64,000 nucleotides of DNA from Fratercula arctica (GCA_947846985.1 CANTUZ010000023.1:2747677-2811676), one strand, 5' to 3'. Positions 23,152 to 34,720 are shown, counted from the stretch's first letter. Notes: generated by a model not told the origin, from the sequence alone. Translations and numbers: made by a program.

Positions 23152-23231
23152 CTTGGCTTGGCTTGGTTGGGTTTGGTTGGGCGTGGTTGGGTTTGGTTGG
23201 GTTTGGTTGGGTTTGGTTGGGTTTGGTTTGG
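23152..23231. repeat. 10-bp GTTTGGTTGG tandem repeat
   Basis: About eight units in exact 10-bp register: GCTTGGTTGG, GTTTGGTTGG, GCGTGGTTGG, then GTTTGGTTGG repeated, ending GTTTGGTTTGG. The plus strand carries only G and T with very few C, with GG/GGG runs every 5 bp that could form a two- or three-tetrad quadruplex. It has no relation to the vertebrate telomere unit. Confidence 0.95.
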
Positions 23232-23820
23232 AACTTTTTTACCCCAGCAGCCTTCTGAGCTTCCTTCTTCCCCCGAGACAGGGTTTGCCTTTTGCATCTT
23301 GGATTTTCTGCTCCTGTGCTTGCAGCAGGGAGGAGTGGCTGAACGGGGATTCATTGCTATTATTACTATTTTCATGTTACTATATCACGTCCAAACCTCA
23401 CTCTTCCCGAGAGCAAGCCCGCTGAGAACAGCGGAGCGATTCTGAAATGACACGGTCCCTGTATTTATACGGCAATTCAGCATCCTGCTCTCCCAGCCCC
23501 CAAACCACGCGGTTTCAGATATTAAAACAAAACAAAACAGTTGGGTTTCTTTTTATGCGCTTCAAGATTTAAGGTGTCATCCAGCCGTGTTGTCAAGCTC
23601 TCAGGGTTTGCTTTTCCGAACGAAAGCCAAGATCCCCGTAAGACCGTGGCTCCTGCTGGGGGTATTTTCAGAGCATAACGCCGATGTGCAGGATTTGATC
23701 AAATTTTGCGAGCGTAGCTGCGTACCCCTCTGCTCACACTTCAGTGTGAACCAGACCTGCATCTCTCTGAGATAACCCCTCCTTCCCAGCTCCCCCCACA
23801 TATCCCTCTATTTTGGGGGT
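23232..23820. other. Mixed spacer
   Basis: An AT-rich pocket at about 23345-23400 contains ATTGCTATTA at 23353-23362 (one of several copies in the window). The rest is unremarkable. Confidence 0.35.
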
Positions 23821-24115
23821 GAGTCAGAAAATGTCAATTAAATGGCCATATTCCCAAGGAAAGCTTCACTATCAGCCCTTCTCCCCCAGAAAGGGAAAAT
23901 AAAACTGTGTGTGGGAAAGATAAAGCTGTCAGAAAAGGAAAGGGAGAAAAAACCCCAACTCTAAAGCCCCAGCAGCCCCCATGGAAGGAGGTGATATAAA
24001 TAGAGTTGCTGTCACTTTGATGAATTAGATCTTTTGTTAATTAGGATACATTGATTTAAGGGTTGTCCAACCACATAGACCTCTTTCCTTTCCCTTCCCT
24101 GGCAAATTACAGCCC
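23821..24115. other. AT-rich candidate conserved noncoding island
   Basis: Contains TGTCAATTAAAT (CAATTA at 23835-23840) and TTAATTA (24037-24043). Unique and bounded by CpG-rich DNA on the right. Confidence 0.35.
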
Positions 24116-25120
24116 AGGGTGGTGGTGACGCATCTGCCCCCCTGCCTTTCGTTGCCTCCTTCGTCAGAGACCACCTTTCCACCAGCACCTCGAAAAGAAA
24201 CCTGGGCAAAGCCGCCAGGGCAGAGCTGGCGACGCTGCGCCTTCAACCTCCCCTTGGCCTTTGCAAGCCGCTGCCCCCGTTTCTCTCGTCCCCTCGGCAG
24301 CCGTCGGCTCTGGCGAGCCGTGGCTTTGCGGTATTTGCCTCGGCGACCGCCCCTGCTCCGTCCCGCGGTCCCCGCAGGAGACTTCCAGGCTTTGCAGGTT
24401 TCCTCGCCGCCTCTTGTCGTCACTTGAGCACCAGCGAGTCGGAGGGAGAGAGGGGAGAAAAAGTGCTGTGCTGTGTGGATTATTGTGTGTTTGTCATCTG
24501 GAATGGTATAAGCTGTAGGTACAGCATCTCCCAGCGGTGATTTATGGCCCCTGTCAGGCAGCACCAGCGCTTTGTCTGCTGTAGCGTGGAGGATGAATGC
24601 AGCGCTGTCAGCCCGGGCAGGGCACTCTTTCTCTCGCTCTGCTCCGCACACTCGCTCCCCATTTCACGCCACTGAACATAAACAATCTTTTGTAAACCTG
24701 ACAGTCACACTTGCTTCTTTGGAAACATAAAGCAGGAATGTATGACTCGGCTTTCATTACCCAATTTCCGAGGCTGTGCAGAAAGCTCTCTGGGAAGACG
24801 GGGAAGGGGAGACCCCAGAGGTCTGAGAGATCCCGAAAAAGATAAAAGGGGAGGGATGCACCTAACGGCATGTGTGTGTCAACGCTGTCCGTGAACACAC
24901 GGGCCCTCACACGCACGCGGTGTCACGATTCACACACGTATTTCCCATTGTGGGTTTGACACACAACGTGCCCTTCACAGGCAGAGCCACGTCGCGCTGC
25001 TGGAGCAACGCACATTTCCCACCTCAATTGTTGCCGTATATCTTCCTCCCTCCAGCAGAAAATCTAATAGCGGCGTAACACTGGGATGGCAGCCTGCTCG
25101 GTAATGGGCTCTCACCTGCC
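24116..25120. other. CpG-containing spacer
   Basis: CpG-rich at about 24180-24430, then balanced; TGATTTAT at 24538-24545 sits in an AT-richer patch. The 204-codon minus-strand frame (24037-24651) is very Arg/Gly rich and overlaps plus-strand frames; not accepted. Confidence 0.4.
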
Positions 25121-25230
25121 CACCAGAGGGAACGGAAAGTCTTACAAAAACGAATGCATTTCATTGCTATTAATAGTAATTGTAATAACCCTCTATGTGG
25201 AAAGTGCCTGAAGCTCTCTGTTCAAATCCA
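25121..25230. other. AT-rich pocket with an 18-bp near-palindrome
   Basis: ATTGCTATTAATAGTAAT at 25163-25180 is palindromic with one mismatched pair. It shares TTCATTGCTATTA with 23350-23362. Possibly a small regulatory element. Confidence 0.35.
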
Positions 25231-26815
25231 GCTTTTCCCAAAACTAGAAGAAGGTGTTGAGAGGTTACGGTGGGAATTGGGCAGCGAGGCAGGGAAGAGG
25301 CAGCACCTCCAGCACGATGGCAGCGTCCGGCAGCGCCGGCGGGCACCGCACCCCAGGCAGGAGCAGGCAGGAGAGGCGGCCGGCAAGCCGGGCCCTACGC
25401 CTGGCACAAACTGCTCTTAACTAATGACACCGGTAAAAGGAACTCCAAGAACGGGAGCACTTTGAGTGGGGATAAATGGACCATTTTGTCAGAAGCGCTA
25501 ACGGGGATACACACGCTCCGCCCGCGCGGTGCAGGAACCGCCCTGCTCTCACGGTCGGTGGGGAGATTCAGCCGCTGGCGAAAACACCATGAATTTAAAA
25601 CCTGCCAAGGGGCAGAATAAATGTTGTTGATCTTGCAGATGCTCTAAAAGGCGTGAGGAGCAGGTTCCATCTCGGTCCTGCTGCCATTTACTGCTCCGGC
25701 TTTGAGCGAGAGTGTGGCTCTCACGCCGACGGCCGGCGAGGCCAGGCCTGTCCCCCCGCCCGCGGGGACACCCCGGCGCATGCTCTCATTGCGCAGGGCT
25801 CGGCCAGGTCTCCGAAGGGACGCGAGAGGGGACAGACGCTGCTCATCTGCCCTTTGGCGGGGGCCCGTGGCCATTGCTCGAGGCTGGCACCAGGTGCGGG
25901 AGATGAAGCCCAGACCCCCCCTCTCAGAGAAATTGTCCTCGTGTCCCCTCCCGCAGTGGGAGGGAGCATTTTCCCTCATGTTTCTGGAAAGTGAAGGAAG
26001 AAAAGAGCGTGATGGTGTTTTGGCTCCGCAGCATGCCAGCACGAAGAGCTGCAGAGAGCTGTTGGGGAGCCCGCGGCCCCACAGCCCCCCCACAGGGCCA
26101 TAATGTCCCAGCTACAACCCGCCTGGCGCCAGGAACCGGCGAACAACGTACAGCTTTCCCATGTCGGGGCTAAAGCTCCTCTTTAAGGTGGGAGGAAGCC
26201 ATGATAAAAAGCAAAGAGAGAGAAGCTCCAGCCCTGGCGTGTCCTCCTGGCCCCCGCCGCCCCCCGTGCCTCCCATTTCCCCATGGGAAAAGCTTGCTGG
26301 AGTGCTGGGGGTGCCCGAGCCCCCCGGCCCTGCCGAGCCGCCTGCCCATGTTTTACAAGAACAGCTGCAGCCTTGCTGGGAACGTTCCTTCATGACACAC
26401 TCCTTCCATCCCCAGCCTCGGCGCTCCGCTCTCCGACCACTCAAATCCATCCCCGTGACTTCGGGATCAGGGATGCCGGGATGGGGCGGGGGGGTGCACG
26501 GCGGAGGAGGGAAATAGCTCGCAAATAGTTTGCTGTTTTCCTTTCCAGATGGTTTGGTTTGGATGTTCCTGTGTGTAGGGCTGAGTGCTGAGTCTTGAAC
26601 ATCTGCTGAGGAGGAGCCCGCTCGCTAGAAGCGCGCCGAGGCTGCTGGAAGGGCACGTTTCGGGAGGGTGTCACTGTCCCAGCCTGGTGGCAAAGGGTGT
26701 CTTTGTACCCCGAGGTGGCAGGGGGGCACGCAGGCTCCCCACGCCCCGGCTTGTGCCCTCCGATCTCAAACTCCACCATCTGCACTTGGGGTGCGAGTTG
26801 TGATGTGTTTTAGCG
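25231..26815. other. GC-rich unique region, no gene seen
   Basis: About 1.6 kb, CpG-rich at about 25690-25900. Overlapping open frames up to about 150 codons, none with a recognisable domain. Confidence 0.5.
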
Positions 26816-27000
26816 TGTGCCAAGGACACCTAGAGCTTAGTGAAACACACCCTGTTAAAAAACATTTGCATAAATCTGAATAAGCAAACAAGCTGGTGTC
26901 TCATCCTGTCGCCTTTTCAATGGGTTTAATACAATTATTTATCCCTGTGAGCACAACCAAATAGGTATTTCGGTGGCAGCGCTGCCTTCTCGCACTTGGC
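26816..27000. other. AT-rich candidate island with a POU octamer
   Basis: A perfect octamer ATTTGCAT at 26864-26871 is followed by AAAT. Downstream GGGTTTAATACAATTATTTATCC is AT-rich and unique. Confidence 0.35.
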
Positions 27001-27800
27001 TGCCGAGAGTGGATCTATTACAGCGGGGCCGGTTGGGGCTGACCACGCTGGCGGCCTGCGGGAACCACAGAAAATATGAGTAACCGGTTCAAGGGATCAG
27101 CGGCAGGAAAGGAAACTTTCCTGGCAGGTTGCTATTTCAGTCTGTAGGTTCGGGGGTGACTCGTTGTTGCCACGACCTCATGGAGAGTCTCCGTATTTGT
27201 GTAAGCGCTGCTGGGTTTGCCGGCTGCTTCCCACAGGAGGGACCAAACCGGGCCACAACTGAGCCAAAAGTGACACCGAATCATTCATTCACAAGTAAGA
27301 ATAATTGCGATGACGGATGATATTTAAAAAAAAAAAAAAAAAGGAAAAAAAGGCTGGTGAAGCCGGAGCGATGCCCTGAGCGGCGCTTGGTGCCCAGTTT
27401 GGGAGCTCAGGGCCGATGGTGGTGGGTCGTGGGCTGATGTCCCCGTCCCGTGTTCCCCCCCTGTGCGAGCCCCAGTGCGGAGCTGTGTCTCGCTGCACAA
27501 CCGTGAGCGAGACGCAAGACGTGCTTTAGCGCTGCTGCGATTCTCCTACTGCAGATCCCTCCCCAAAATGCATCGTATTCTTCAGCAATGGGCACAACAA
27601 CCTCCAGGAAAGCTCCTGCCTTGGGCTAACCTCATCCGGCGCATTCATCCCCGTGCAGACCCAAGCACAGGTACGCGTCCATACACGGCTGCTTTGAACG
27701 TGAAGGGAAAGCAATGCCGAGGTCCCCCGCAGTACTTTGCAGGGAGAGACACAGAAACTACCAACGCGGGCTGGATTTTTTTTTTCTTTTCAGCTCCGAC
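27001..27800. other. Mixed spacer with an A17 run
   Basis: A17 at 27326-27342, then a short A-rich continuation. No retroposon body precedes it. Otherwise GC-balanced without a supported gene. Confidence 0.4.
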
Positions 27801-28290
27801 CCAAGGATTTTAATAACAGGCCCCTTCTCCAGCCAGCGACTGCCGTATCACCACAGAGAGAGCGGAGTTAGACAGCTACGCCATTGACAGCGCATCTCTT
27901 CCACTTTGCACAGGATTTTAATTTTAATGAACCCTCAGTGGCTGCAAGGTTATATCTTTAAATCCATTTCACCCTCCTCTCATCATACCGTAATCATAAA
28001 TAGCGCTGGCTTTGGAGGTGGTGTGTTTAATTGAAAGCTCATTTGCAGCTTCCATCAATGTGCTTTTCTGTCCCCTGCCAACAACCTATCATTTTACTTA
28101 AGAACAAAACCAGAAATTTAATGGAAAACAAGCTGTTTGTAGAGAAATGATAATTAGGTGACCGGTTCGGAGGGCAGTGTACTAAACAACAATTCAATTA
28201 TGTTGTTGTCTGATGTTTTTTCCAACGGAATAACTGGTTGCTGTATGGCAACTTCTGAAAGAAAATGGGAGCTGGTGGTAAGTGCAGCTG
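27801..28290. other. AT-rich candidate conserved noncoding island
   Basis: Long unique block with TTTTAATTTTAATGAACC, TTTAATTGAAAGCTCATTTGC, TAATTAGG (28151-28158) and the inverted repeat AACAACA-9 bp-TGTTGTT (28185-28207) containing a SOX-like AACAAT. Motif content and length make it a strong candidate enhancer. Confidence 0.45.
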
Positions 28291-29570
28291 GGGAAGGAGG
28301 ATCCCAGGCCCCGACAAACACCACCTGTACTTTCCTGCTACTTTTAGAGGAAAAATACACATTGGGGGAAAAAAAAAATAATGAGAAAATTGTTTAGACC
28401 TTTTCCACCTACTTTGACCTCCTTTCTCCTTGCCCGAGGCAAACCAGAAAGCAGACAGGATTCGGCAAAGCCAAGGGAAGGGGAAAGAACTAAAAAGATT
28501 TTCCCAGAAATCAATACTCCCATTTGCTGCCTGTGCGCAGGGACATACCCACGGACACGCACAGACCCGCGTACCCTGGCCACGCACCAGGCCTTGGCTC
28601 TACTGCTCAGCTCCCTCGGTGCAAACGCCGGGAAAAAATCCCAGTTTTCGGAGCCCAGCAGGAGCGGGCGGACCAGGGCTGGTGCCCTGCCGGAGAGCGG
28701 GGCAGCCCCCCGGGGCAAAGCCACCCACCCAAGGTCACACAGGAGGTAAGAGATGTACCACAGCCACCCTCCCGCACCCCCAGCCACGCCGCCAGCCTTC
28801 AGCTATTTATTCCGTTTCCCATTGAGCTTGTCCTCTAAATTTTGCTGAAAAACCCCAACCCTTCCTTGAACTGGGAGAGCTGTTTGCAGCTGGAGCCGCA
28901 CATCGCATTTCCAGCCAGTGCTTTGTCACGTAGGCAGGTCACTGCTGCCTCGGCACAACGCCCTGCCGCGTCCCCAGCTTCCAAGGGGACCGAAGCCTTG
29001 AAGATGCTCTGCTGGGGAGGTGACGGGCCCCGCTGCCCCTTGCCGCCTCCCCCCGGGGAAAGGGGTCTCATTTCCCCTTTGCAACAAGCGGGTCCTGCGG
29101 CCGGGGGCTGCACTTCTGACCCAACACACGCCGTTGGGTTTATTGCAGCTTCCACTGAGTGTTAATGTTATTTCCCCGTGCTAAAGGCTCCCTCTCAAGC
29201 TGCGCCCATTCCAGCTGGATTGTTTCTCCCCATCCCACATGGGGGGAGCACGCTTATCTCCATGGGGAGAATTGATTATTTTTCCCTGCCACTGCACTCG
29301 CTGTACACAGGAGTTATGGGTCTTTCCACACCTGCGAAAGAAACATTATCCTCAGCCTTCAAGGGTGAAGCATCTTATATTTAGTTGGACTAAATAATGA
29401 TTCTTCTCTATCTTTCATATCAGGATTTAAGAGCACCCTGGAGCTACAAAGTTTATTAGAACCCATAAGAAGAACTGTACCATAAATGGGACAACCGCGG
29501 CCATAAACCTGCACCTTGAAGTTGTAACAAATCCTGGGATGTTGAAGTAGGACATGGTCTTGTCTCAGTC
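28291..29570. other. GC-balanced to GC-rich region, no gene seen
   Basis: Overlapping open frames of 100-150 codons at 28344-28838 lack domains. A probable MIR scrap is listed separately. Right end (29270-29560) is AT-richer, with ATTGATTATTTTTCCC and ACTAAATAATGATTC words. Confidence 0.4.
28727..28757 (+). mobile_element. Possible MIR-type SINE scrap
   Basis: CCCAAGGTCACACAGGAGG and the following GTAAGAGATG match the well-known MIR segment around CCCAAGGTCACACAGCTAGT. Only about 30 bp are recognisable, so chance cannot be excluded. Confidence 0.3.
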
Positions 29571-29690
29571 AGCAGAATGGAAAAGAAAAAAAGGAAAGAA
29601 AAAGAAGAAATGCAAACTTAAGCAGAAAAGAGGCCTGCAAATATAGAGGAGAAGAAAGGGAAAAAAAATAATAATAAAGCAAAGCATGCT
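29571..29690. repeat. Purine/A-rich low-complexity stretch
   Basis: Two purine tracts (about 29573-29611 and 29645-29677) of GAAAAGAAAAAAAGG type, ending in AATAATAATAAAG. Confidence 0.75.
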
Positions 29691-30134
29691 GCTTGCATAG
29701 CCCGCTCCACTGGAGCCCTGGGACAGGCGCCCACATGATAAAATGCAACTCGGATTAACGGGGAGAGAGAGACAGGGGAGCCCGAAGGAGGAGCGGGGAG
29801 ACGAGGTGAAGGAAGGAGGTGCTGGGAGATTTACGGGATGCTGACGCAGGAGGGTCCCTGGCAGCCCTGGGCGGGTACAAAGGGTGCTCCCGCAGCCCGG
29901 CTCGGCGAGGCAGCGATGGCTGACCAGGAGGAGGGCTCAGGAGCCACCTCTCCTGCTGCCTTGGGTGCGACCCAGTGCCAGTAGCACAGATAAAGGGCTG
30001 GAGGGATGACATCCCAGAGATTTGTGACGGAGGTGGGGGATGCCTCGGAGCAACCCTCGCTGTGGTGGGAGGACGCAGCGTGAGATGGGCTCAGAGAGCC
30101 CCGTCCCCTCTGAGATGGCGTCCCACCAGTTGGT
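29691..30134. other. GC-rich spacer, nothing seen
   Basis: GC-rich sequence between the purine tract and the CR1 insertion; no supported feature. Confidence 0.5.
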
Positions 30135-30728
30135 CATAGAATAGAATCATAGAATCATGGAATCATTTAGGTTGGAAAAGACCCTTGGGATCATGGAGTC
30201 CAACCATCAGCCCCACTCTACAGAGTTCTCCCTTACACCACATCCCCCAACACCACATCTAAACGAGTCTTAAACACCTTCAGGGATGGTGACTCCACCA
30301 CCTCCCTGGGCAGCCTGTTCCAGTGTCCGACCACTCTTTCTGGGAAGAATTTTTTCCTCATGTCCAGGCTAAACCTCCCCTGTTGCAGCTTGAACCCATT
30401 CCCTCTTGTTCTATCGCTAATTACCTGTAAGAAGAGACCAGCACCAACCTCTCTACAGTGTCCTTTCAAGCAGCTGTAGAGAGTGATGAGGTCTCCCCTC
30501 AGCCTCCTCTTCCTCAAGCTAAACAGTCCCAGCTCCTTCAATCGCTCCTCATCAGATTCATTCTCCAGGCCCTTCCCCAGCTTCGTTGCCCTCCTCTGCC
30601 CTCGCTCCAGCACCTCGAGATCTCTCTCGTATTGAGGTGCCCAGAACTGGACACAATACTCCAGGTGTGGCCTCACCAGCGCTGAGTACAGGGGGACAAT
30701 CACCTCCCTCCTGCTGCTGGTCACACTA
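30135..30728 (-). mobile_element. CR1 LINE, 5'-truncated, about 0.6 kb
   Basis: Plus-strand reading starts with the octamer tail (ATAGAATAGAATCATAGAAT), then GGTTGGAAAAGACCCTTGG and GTCCAACCATCAGCCCC, the hallmark avian CR1 3' UTR, and continues into the end of ORF2. Homology ends near 30728, so the element is 5'-truncated as most CR1 copies are. The 3' UTR differs clearly from the copies at 12.5 and 60.1 kb, so it belongs to a different CR1 subfamily. Confidence 0.97.
30233..30728 (-). pseudogene. CR1 ORF2 C-terminal remnant (reverse transcriptase polyprotein tail)
   Basis: Minus-strand frame of about 165 codons, ending at a stop at 30233-30235. It contains residues typical of the end of CR1 ORF2: [57 protein letters not shown], then RTRGNGFKL and [19 protein letters not shown]. 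This segment lies C-terminal to the catalytic palm of the reverse transcriptase, so neither the polymerase active site nor the endonuclease is present and it cannot act on its own. No internal stop or frameshift is seen, which points to a fairly recent insertion. There is no start codon belonging to the element. Confidence 0.92.
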
Positions 30729-31080
30729 CTGAGGTCGCCCCGCACCTCTTCTCTACTGGGTTTCCTCTTGGACTTTTCTTCTTTATTTCATTACCACTCA
30801 CTCAGCGTGCGTTTCCTCTCCTTGGTAGCCACAAGCTTTTCAGCATCTCAGCCTCCAAGCTCTCTCCCTTTCCACCCCTCATCCACACCAAGGGGGGGCT
30901 GCTGTGTTGTGGTTTGCACGTTTTCTGCCTTCTGCAGCCACCGCGGCCACACGATTGGGAGACACCAAAGGACTTGCGGGATTTCAGGCAATCTGGGCCG
31001 GCTCCGAGCCCTCCTGCACGCCGCAGAGCCTGCAGAAGCCGGAGAGAACCCTGTCCCTCCCCTCCAGCCTTTGCTCTTTT
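30729..31080. other. Mixed spacer
   Basis: Sequence beyond the CR1 truncation point. GC-balanced, no gene seen. Confidence 0.45.
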
Positions 31081-31770
31081 GTCACATCGGGTTATTTTTG
31101 CTGCTGTTGAATAGATTAAGTGACAGAGGGTTGGTTTTTTTTAAAGTAATTGAGTTTTATTTTGGAGAGGGAAAAATGGAGAGCTAAGTGGGAAAAGGAG
31201 GGAGATAGGAATAAACCACACATCTTTTTATATAGGATCCACAGTTAATTCTTAATTAGAACTGACAGATGCTTCTCCCATAATCCTATTCCCAACATGT
31301 TCTGTTTGCTTTGTTTGGCGCTGCATGATACATGGTGGCATCGTAATGACCTTTCGCAACTCGTCCTGGAAGTGTTATTGGCACTCCAATGATTTATTGC
31401 ATGTTCCAGTTGATTACTGGGCCATTCGTCAACATTTTTTTTCGCTCTCCATAAACCTGTCTCCTGTGTCACAGACATTTGCTAGCATGAAAATTTAAAC
31501 AAATACAGTGTGCGGCTCGCAGTCAGCGTCTGACTTTTACTCCAGCACAAATTCATTCTGGCCCCAGCAAGCGTTTAAACTTTGCAGCGCCGGAGGAGAC
31601 AATGGGAGACCTGGGCATTGCTCTGGAAGCCTGATTTTAGAAAGCTGTCTCCGGGCGAGCCACGCTACTTGCTCGATTGTTTATTGGCATTTTGGTACCA
31701 CTTATGGGAACGGGGGAAAATCAGGACTGCAATTAAATACTGAAATAATTATCCTTAAAATGGCTGCCTG
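31081..31770. other. AT-rich candidate conserved noncoding island
   Basis: Includes TTAATTAG (31252-31259) beside AACTGACAG, TATTGG...CCAATG in inverted orientation and TGATTTAT (31390-31397). Nearly 700 bp unique; one of the larger regulatory candidates. Confidence 0.45.
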
Positions 31771-32120
31771 AGGACAGCCTGGATTCTCCCCCTCCGTCGC
31801 CATCGTGGGCGAGTGGCGCAGGACGGGGCTGGGGATGGGGCACGTGTTGAAGCATGGACCATAAGGCGGCGCGGGAGCACCACGAGCCTCGCGGAGGACG
31901 GGCCTTTTGGGGCGATAACGAAGCCGACATCACTCAATTCCCCAACACTCTTGTGAGCCGGCGCGTTTGGGATCGGCGGGGTATGACATTAGACCCACCC
32001 AAATTCTGAGGACAAAACCGCAATTATTCAAAGGCCTGAAAAGGAGCAGCTCGTGAAGCCCCAGCGCCTTGGGCACCCCGAGATGGATGTCGTAAATGGA
32101 AGCACCCAGAATCACCTGCC
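31771..32120. other. GC-rich spacer, nothing seen
   Basis: GC-rich with CpG at about 31840-31990; no supported feature. Confidence 0.5.
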
Positions 32121-32760
32121 TGATTTAAAAATCTTGGCCCGTAAGTAAACTGGATATAGTGGCTGTTACAGTGGCCTGGAGCATCTGCGCTGCATTTCGA
32201 GGAAGCTTTTCCAGGCGCTCCTATAAATCACCACTCTGCTGCAGTAAAGGAAAGGTATTGTTTCACTGCTGTGACATCAATGCAGGCCACATAAATAATT
32301 TTTTATTAAGTGTGCAGTGCCCTGTAAAAATACACACACAATCTGAGGATACTGCGGAGCGAATGCAGAAGCAGGGCTGGCTTTAAATAGTCTTTTCCAT
32401 ACCGAAAAGGCTGGGATGAGAAAGGAAACTCGCTGGGGTGGGGAGAGGGGTGGCTGGGGCTTTTTCCAATTCCAGCTCAGATCGGCATGTAATGTATGGC
32501 TTAATTTCCTCTCAAATTAGACACTTGATAAAAAAAGTTATTATATCTGTCAAGTTGCCAGTGCTTTTTATGAGCGTGATAAACTAAGAACCACTGCTTT
32601 ACAAACCTTGATAGGATGTTTCAGTACCTGGAAAACAATTTTATTGCAGCCTGGACTACTAACAAATTGCAAATACTGATTAAGCCATAAAGTTACAACA
32701 ACATTAAAAAATAATGAGAGGTTATTGCACAAGGGGAAGGCTCTTAAGCAGCGGATGCAG
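32121..32760. other. AT-rich candidate conserved noncoding island
   Basis: Holds ATAAATCA (32223-32230, reverse of TGATTTAT), AAATAATTTTTTATTAAG near 32294 and a second AT-rich half at 32500-32730. Unique throughout. Confidence 0.4.
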
Positions 32761-34060
32761 CCGCCAGATTTCCATTGTGCACGGTAACGGGCCAACCTGC
32801 AAAGTGCGTTTCTGCGGGAGAGCTTTCCCCCCGCTCCCCTGTGCAGGGGGACGGGCGAAGGAGGGACGGGCAGCTTCTTCCCCCTGTTACAGACCTTAAT
32901 ATCCGCACTCCGCATTTTTCTAACTGGGAGATCTGCAGTGAGAGCTTTGCACAGAGCCGGCTCTGCCAGGGCCCGGCCAGGAAAGAGCTCCTCACAGGCA
33001 CAAAGCCGGGTCTGCAGGTCCTGCAGGGCGAGGAAGGGGCTCTGGGATGCCTGACACCCTCCGATTGCCACCGGAGGAGAGGGGCCAGCACTTCAACAGG
33101 AGCTGGGGCAGTTTGGGGCTGCAAAGGCCCAGGACAGCATCCCCCAACGGCTGTACTCCAACGCTCATCTCCACCCAAACCAGCTTGGAGCAGGATTTGC
33201 GTGCCTGAATATTGAGGGACCTGGGTCCTAGACCTCCCTGTGCCTCCTTTCCCAGCTATAACGTTACCATCACAACACCACTTCCACGCCAGGACCGCGT
33301 GAGGACAGGCAAAGGCTGTGCCAAGGGCTTGGGGTCCATCTAGACCCCGCTAGATCTGTGGGGGCAGATGGACGGAGGTGCTGACCTTCCCCATCGGAGC
33401 TGAAATATCAGGGCATGGTGTAACTTCAGAGTCACTGAGTGTGCTCATCAGCACTTGGGTAAGAGGGAAACCCCCATTTCAGACCCTCCCCAACACATCT
33501 TGCCGCCCCCAGCCCGTCCTTCTGCTGCCTCCGGCCTCCCACTGCACAACTCGGCAAACACCGGCGTGTTTGAACATGGCTTTAATAATGATTGTTTGGA
33601 CAGAGACTAGACTGCCAAAACCTCCCGGGGAGCCAGAGAGAAATTCCTTCTGGGAAGCTCTGCTGGCGTTCGGGCCCTGTGCGAGGGTTTAGCAGGCAGA
33701 GCACAGTCTGTGTCTCGGCCGGGCTATCAAAGGCCATCGTCCCCCCGGGAGATGCAGGGATAAAGTACATGAAAAGCCTTCCCCCAGCAGCAAACAGGCC
33801 GAGATGCGGCAGCAAGACAGAAAGATCATCCCCCCAGTTTTATAGGGCATCTATTGGAGGCAAGGGACGACACGAGCCCCTGGTTCACGGGAAGGTAACG
33901 CTGGTACTGTCAGACCACGCAACGGTGGGAAATGTCACCTCCTCTGTTCCTGCGAAACAGTCACTCCGCCAGTGCCCACCCCGCCAGAGACCGTTTGGGT
34001 GCCTAACACCACCCCGAGCGAGAAACGTAATCGCTGCTGTTTTATGGATGAGGATGAGGA
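32761..34060. other. GC-rich unique region, no gene seen
   Basis: Overlapping open frames of up to about 160 codons on both strands (for example 33592-34071, plus) have no domain or splice support. Confidence 0.5.
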
Positions 34061-34720
34061 GCTTCACCTGACTCTAAATCACAGGATTCAATCTGATTTC
34101 ATTTTGCCCCATGCAGTTTTAATGACGGCAAGTGGCTACACAAACTGTGCTGGTGGCTTCCTCAGGCACTGCCACCGCTGACTCCGGGAGATCCGATCTC
34201 CTACCCTCCGGATCCCATGCCAAAATCCCTCGCACGAGCTCCCCGTGCCCTTGCAGTAATTAAACCAGCCCAAGCTGCAGAAGGAACTTCAAAGGTGAAA
34301 GCCAGTAAAATATATGCCTGCGAAGTTTAAGCGCTTTGGGGTCTATGTGGATGCAGGGTCATATACACACCTGAGTCTCCGTCAGCATTTCTTTAGCCAA
34401 GCACTCTCTGGTGAGGAGAGTTGGCCAAACTCTTCAGTGAGCAATTTATCTGATTCATTTAACCCTCTGCTTTTCTCCTTTTTAACCATATCTGAGTTGT
34501 CTCTGAAGGTCTATTGATCTCAGTGATTTATGGGTTTATGGTAAAGGAATTCTTTACGCAATCCCGTTTCCCAGCCCATCGGCTCTCCAGGAACACGTGC
34601 CTTCTCTGCTCTCTCCATTTTCACATTTCATTTAAAGCGCGTCACTGGTGATTTTAATCGCATGAGATCAGTTTTGATCTCCGATTAATGATCAGAGATG
34701 ACATTATGAAATCCTGTACA
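34061..34720. other. AT-rich candidate conserved noncoding island
   Basis: Contains TGATTTAT (34524-34531) and an unusual inverted repeat at 34655-34687 (listed separately). AT-rich pockets at 34070-34130 and 34430-34700 with a GC-balanced middle. Confidence 0.4.
34655..34687. repeat. 13-bp-stem inverted repeat with a 3-nt bulge
   Basis: TAATCG (34655-34660), CAT bulge, GAGATCA (34664-34670), loop GTTT, TGATCTC (34675-34681), CGATTA (34682-34687). All 13 base pairs are perfect. The outer arms are TAATC/GATTA words like those bound by K50 homeodomains. Confidence 0.75.

Noticed and set aside
24037..24651. 204-codon minus-strand frame
   Set aside because: Arg/Gly-rich, CpG-driven composition, overlapping frames on the other strand, no domain.
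25223..25233. GTTCAAATCC resembling a tRNA B box
   Set aside because: No A box at the proper distance and no cloverleaf arms upstream.
27326..27342. A17 as a retroposon tail
   Set aside because: Preceding sequence is not a recognised SINE, LINE or processed gene.
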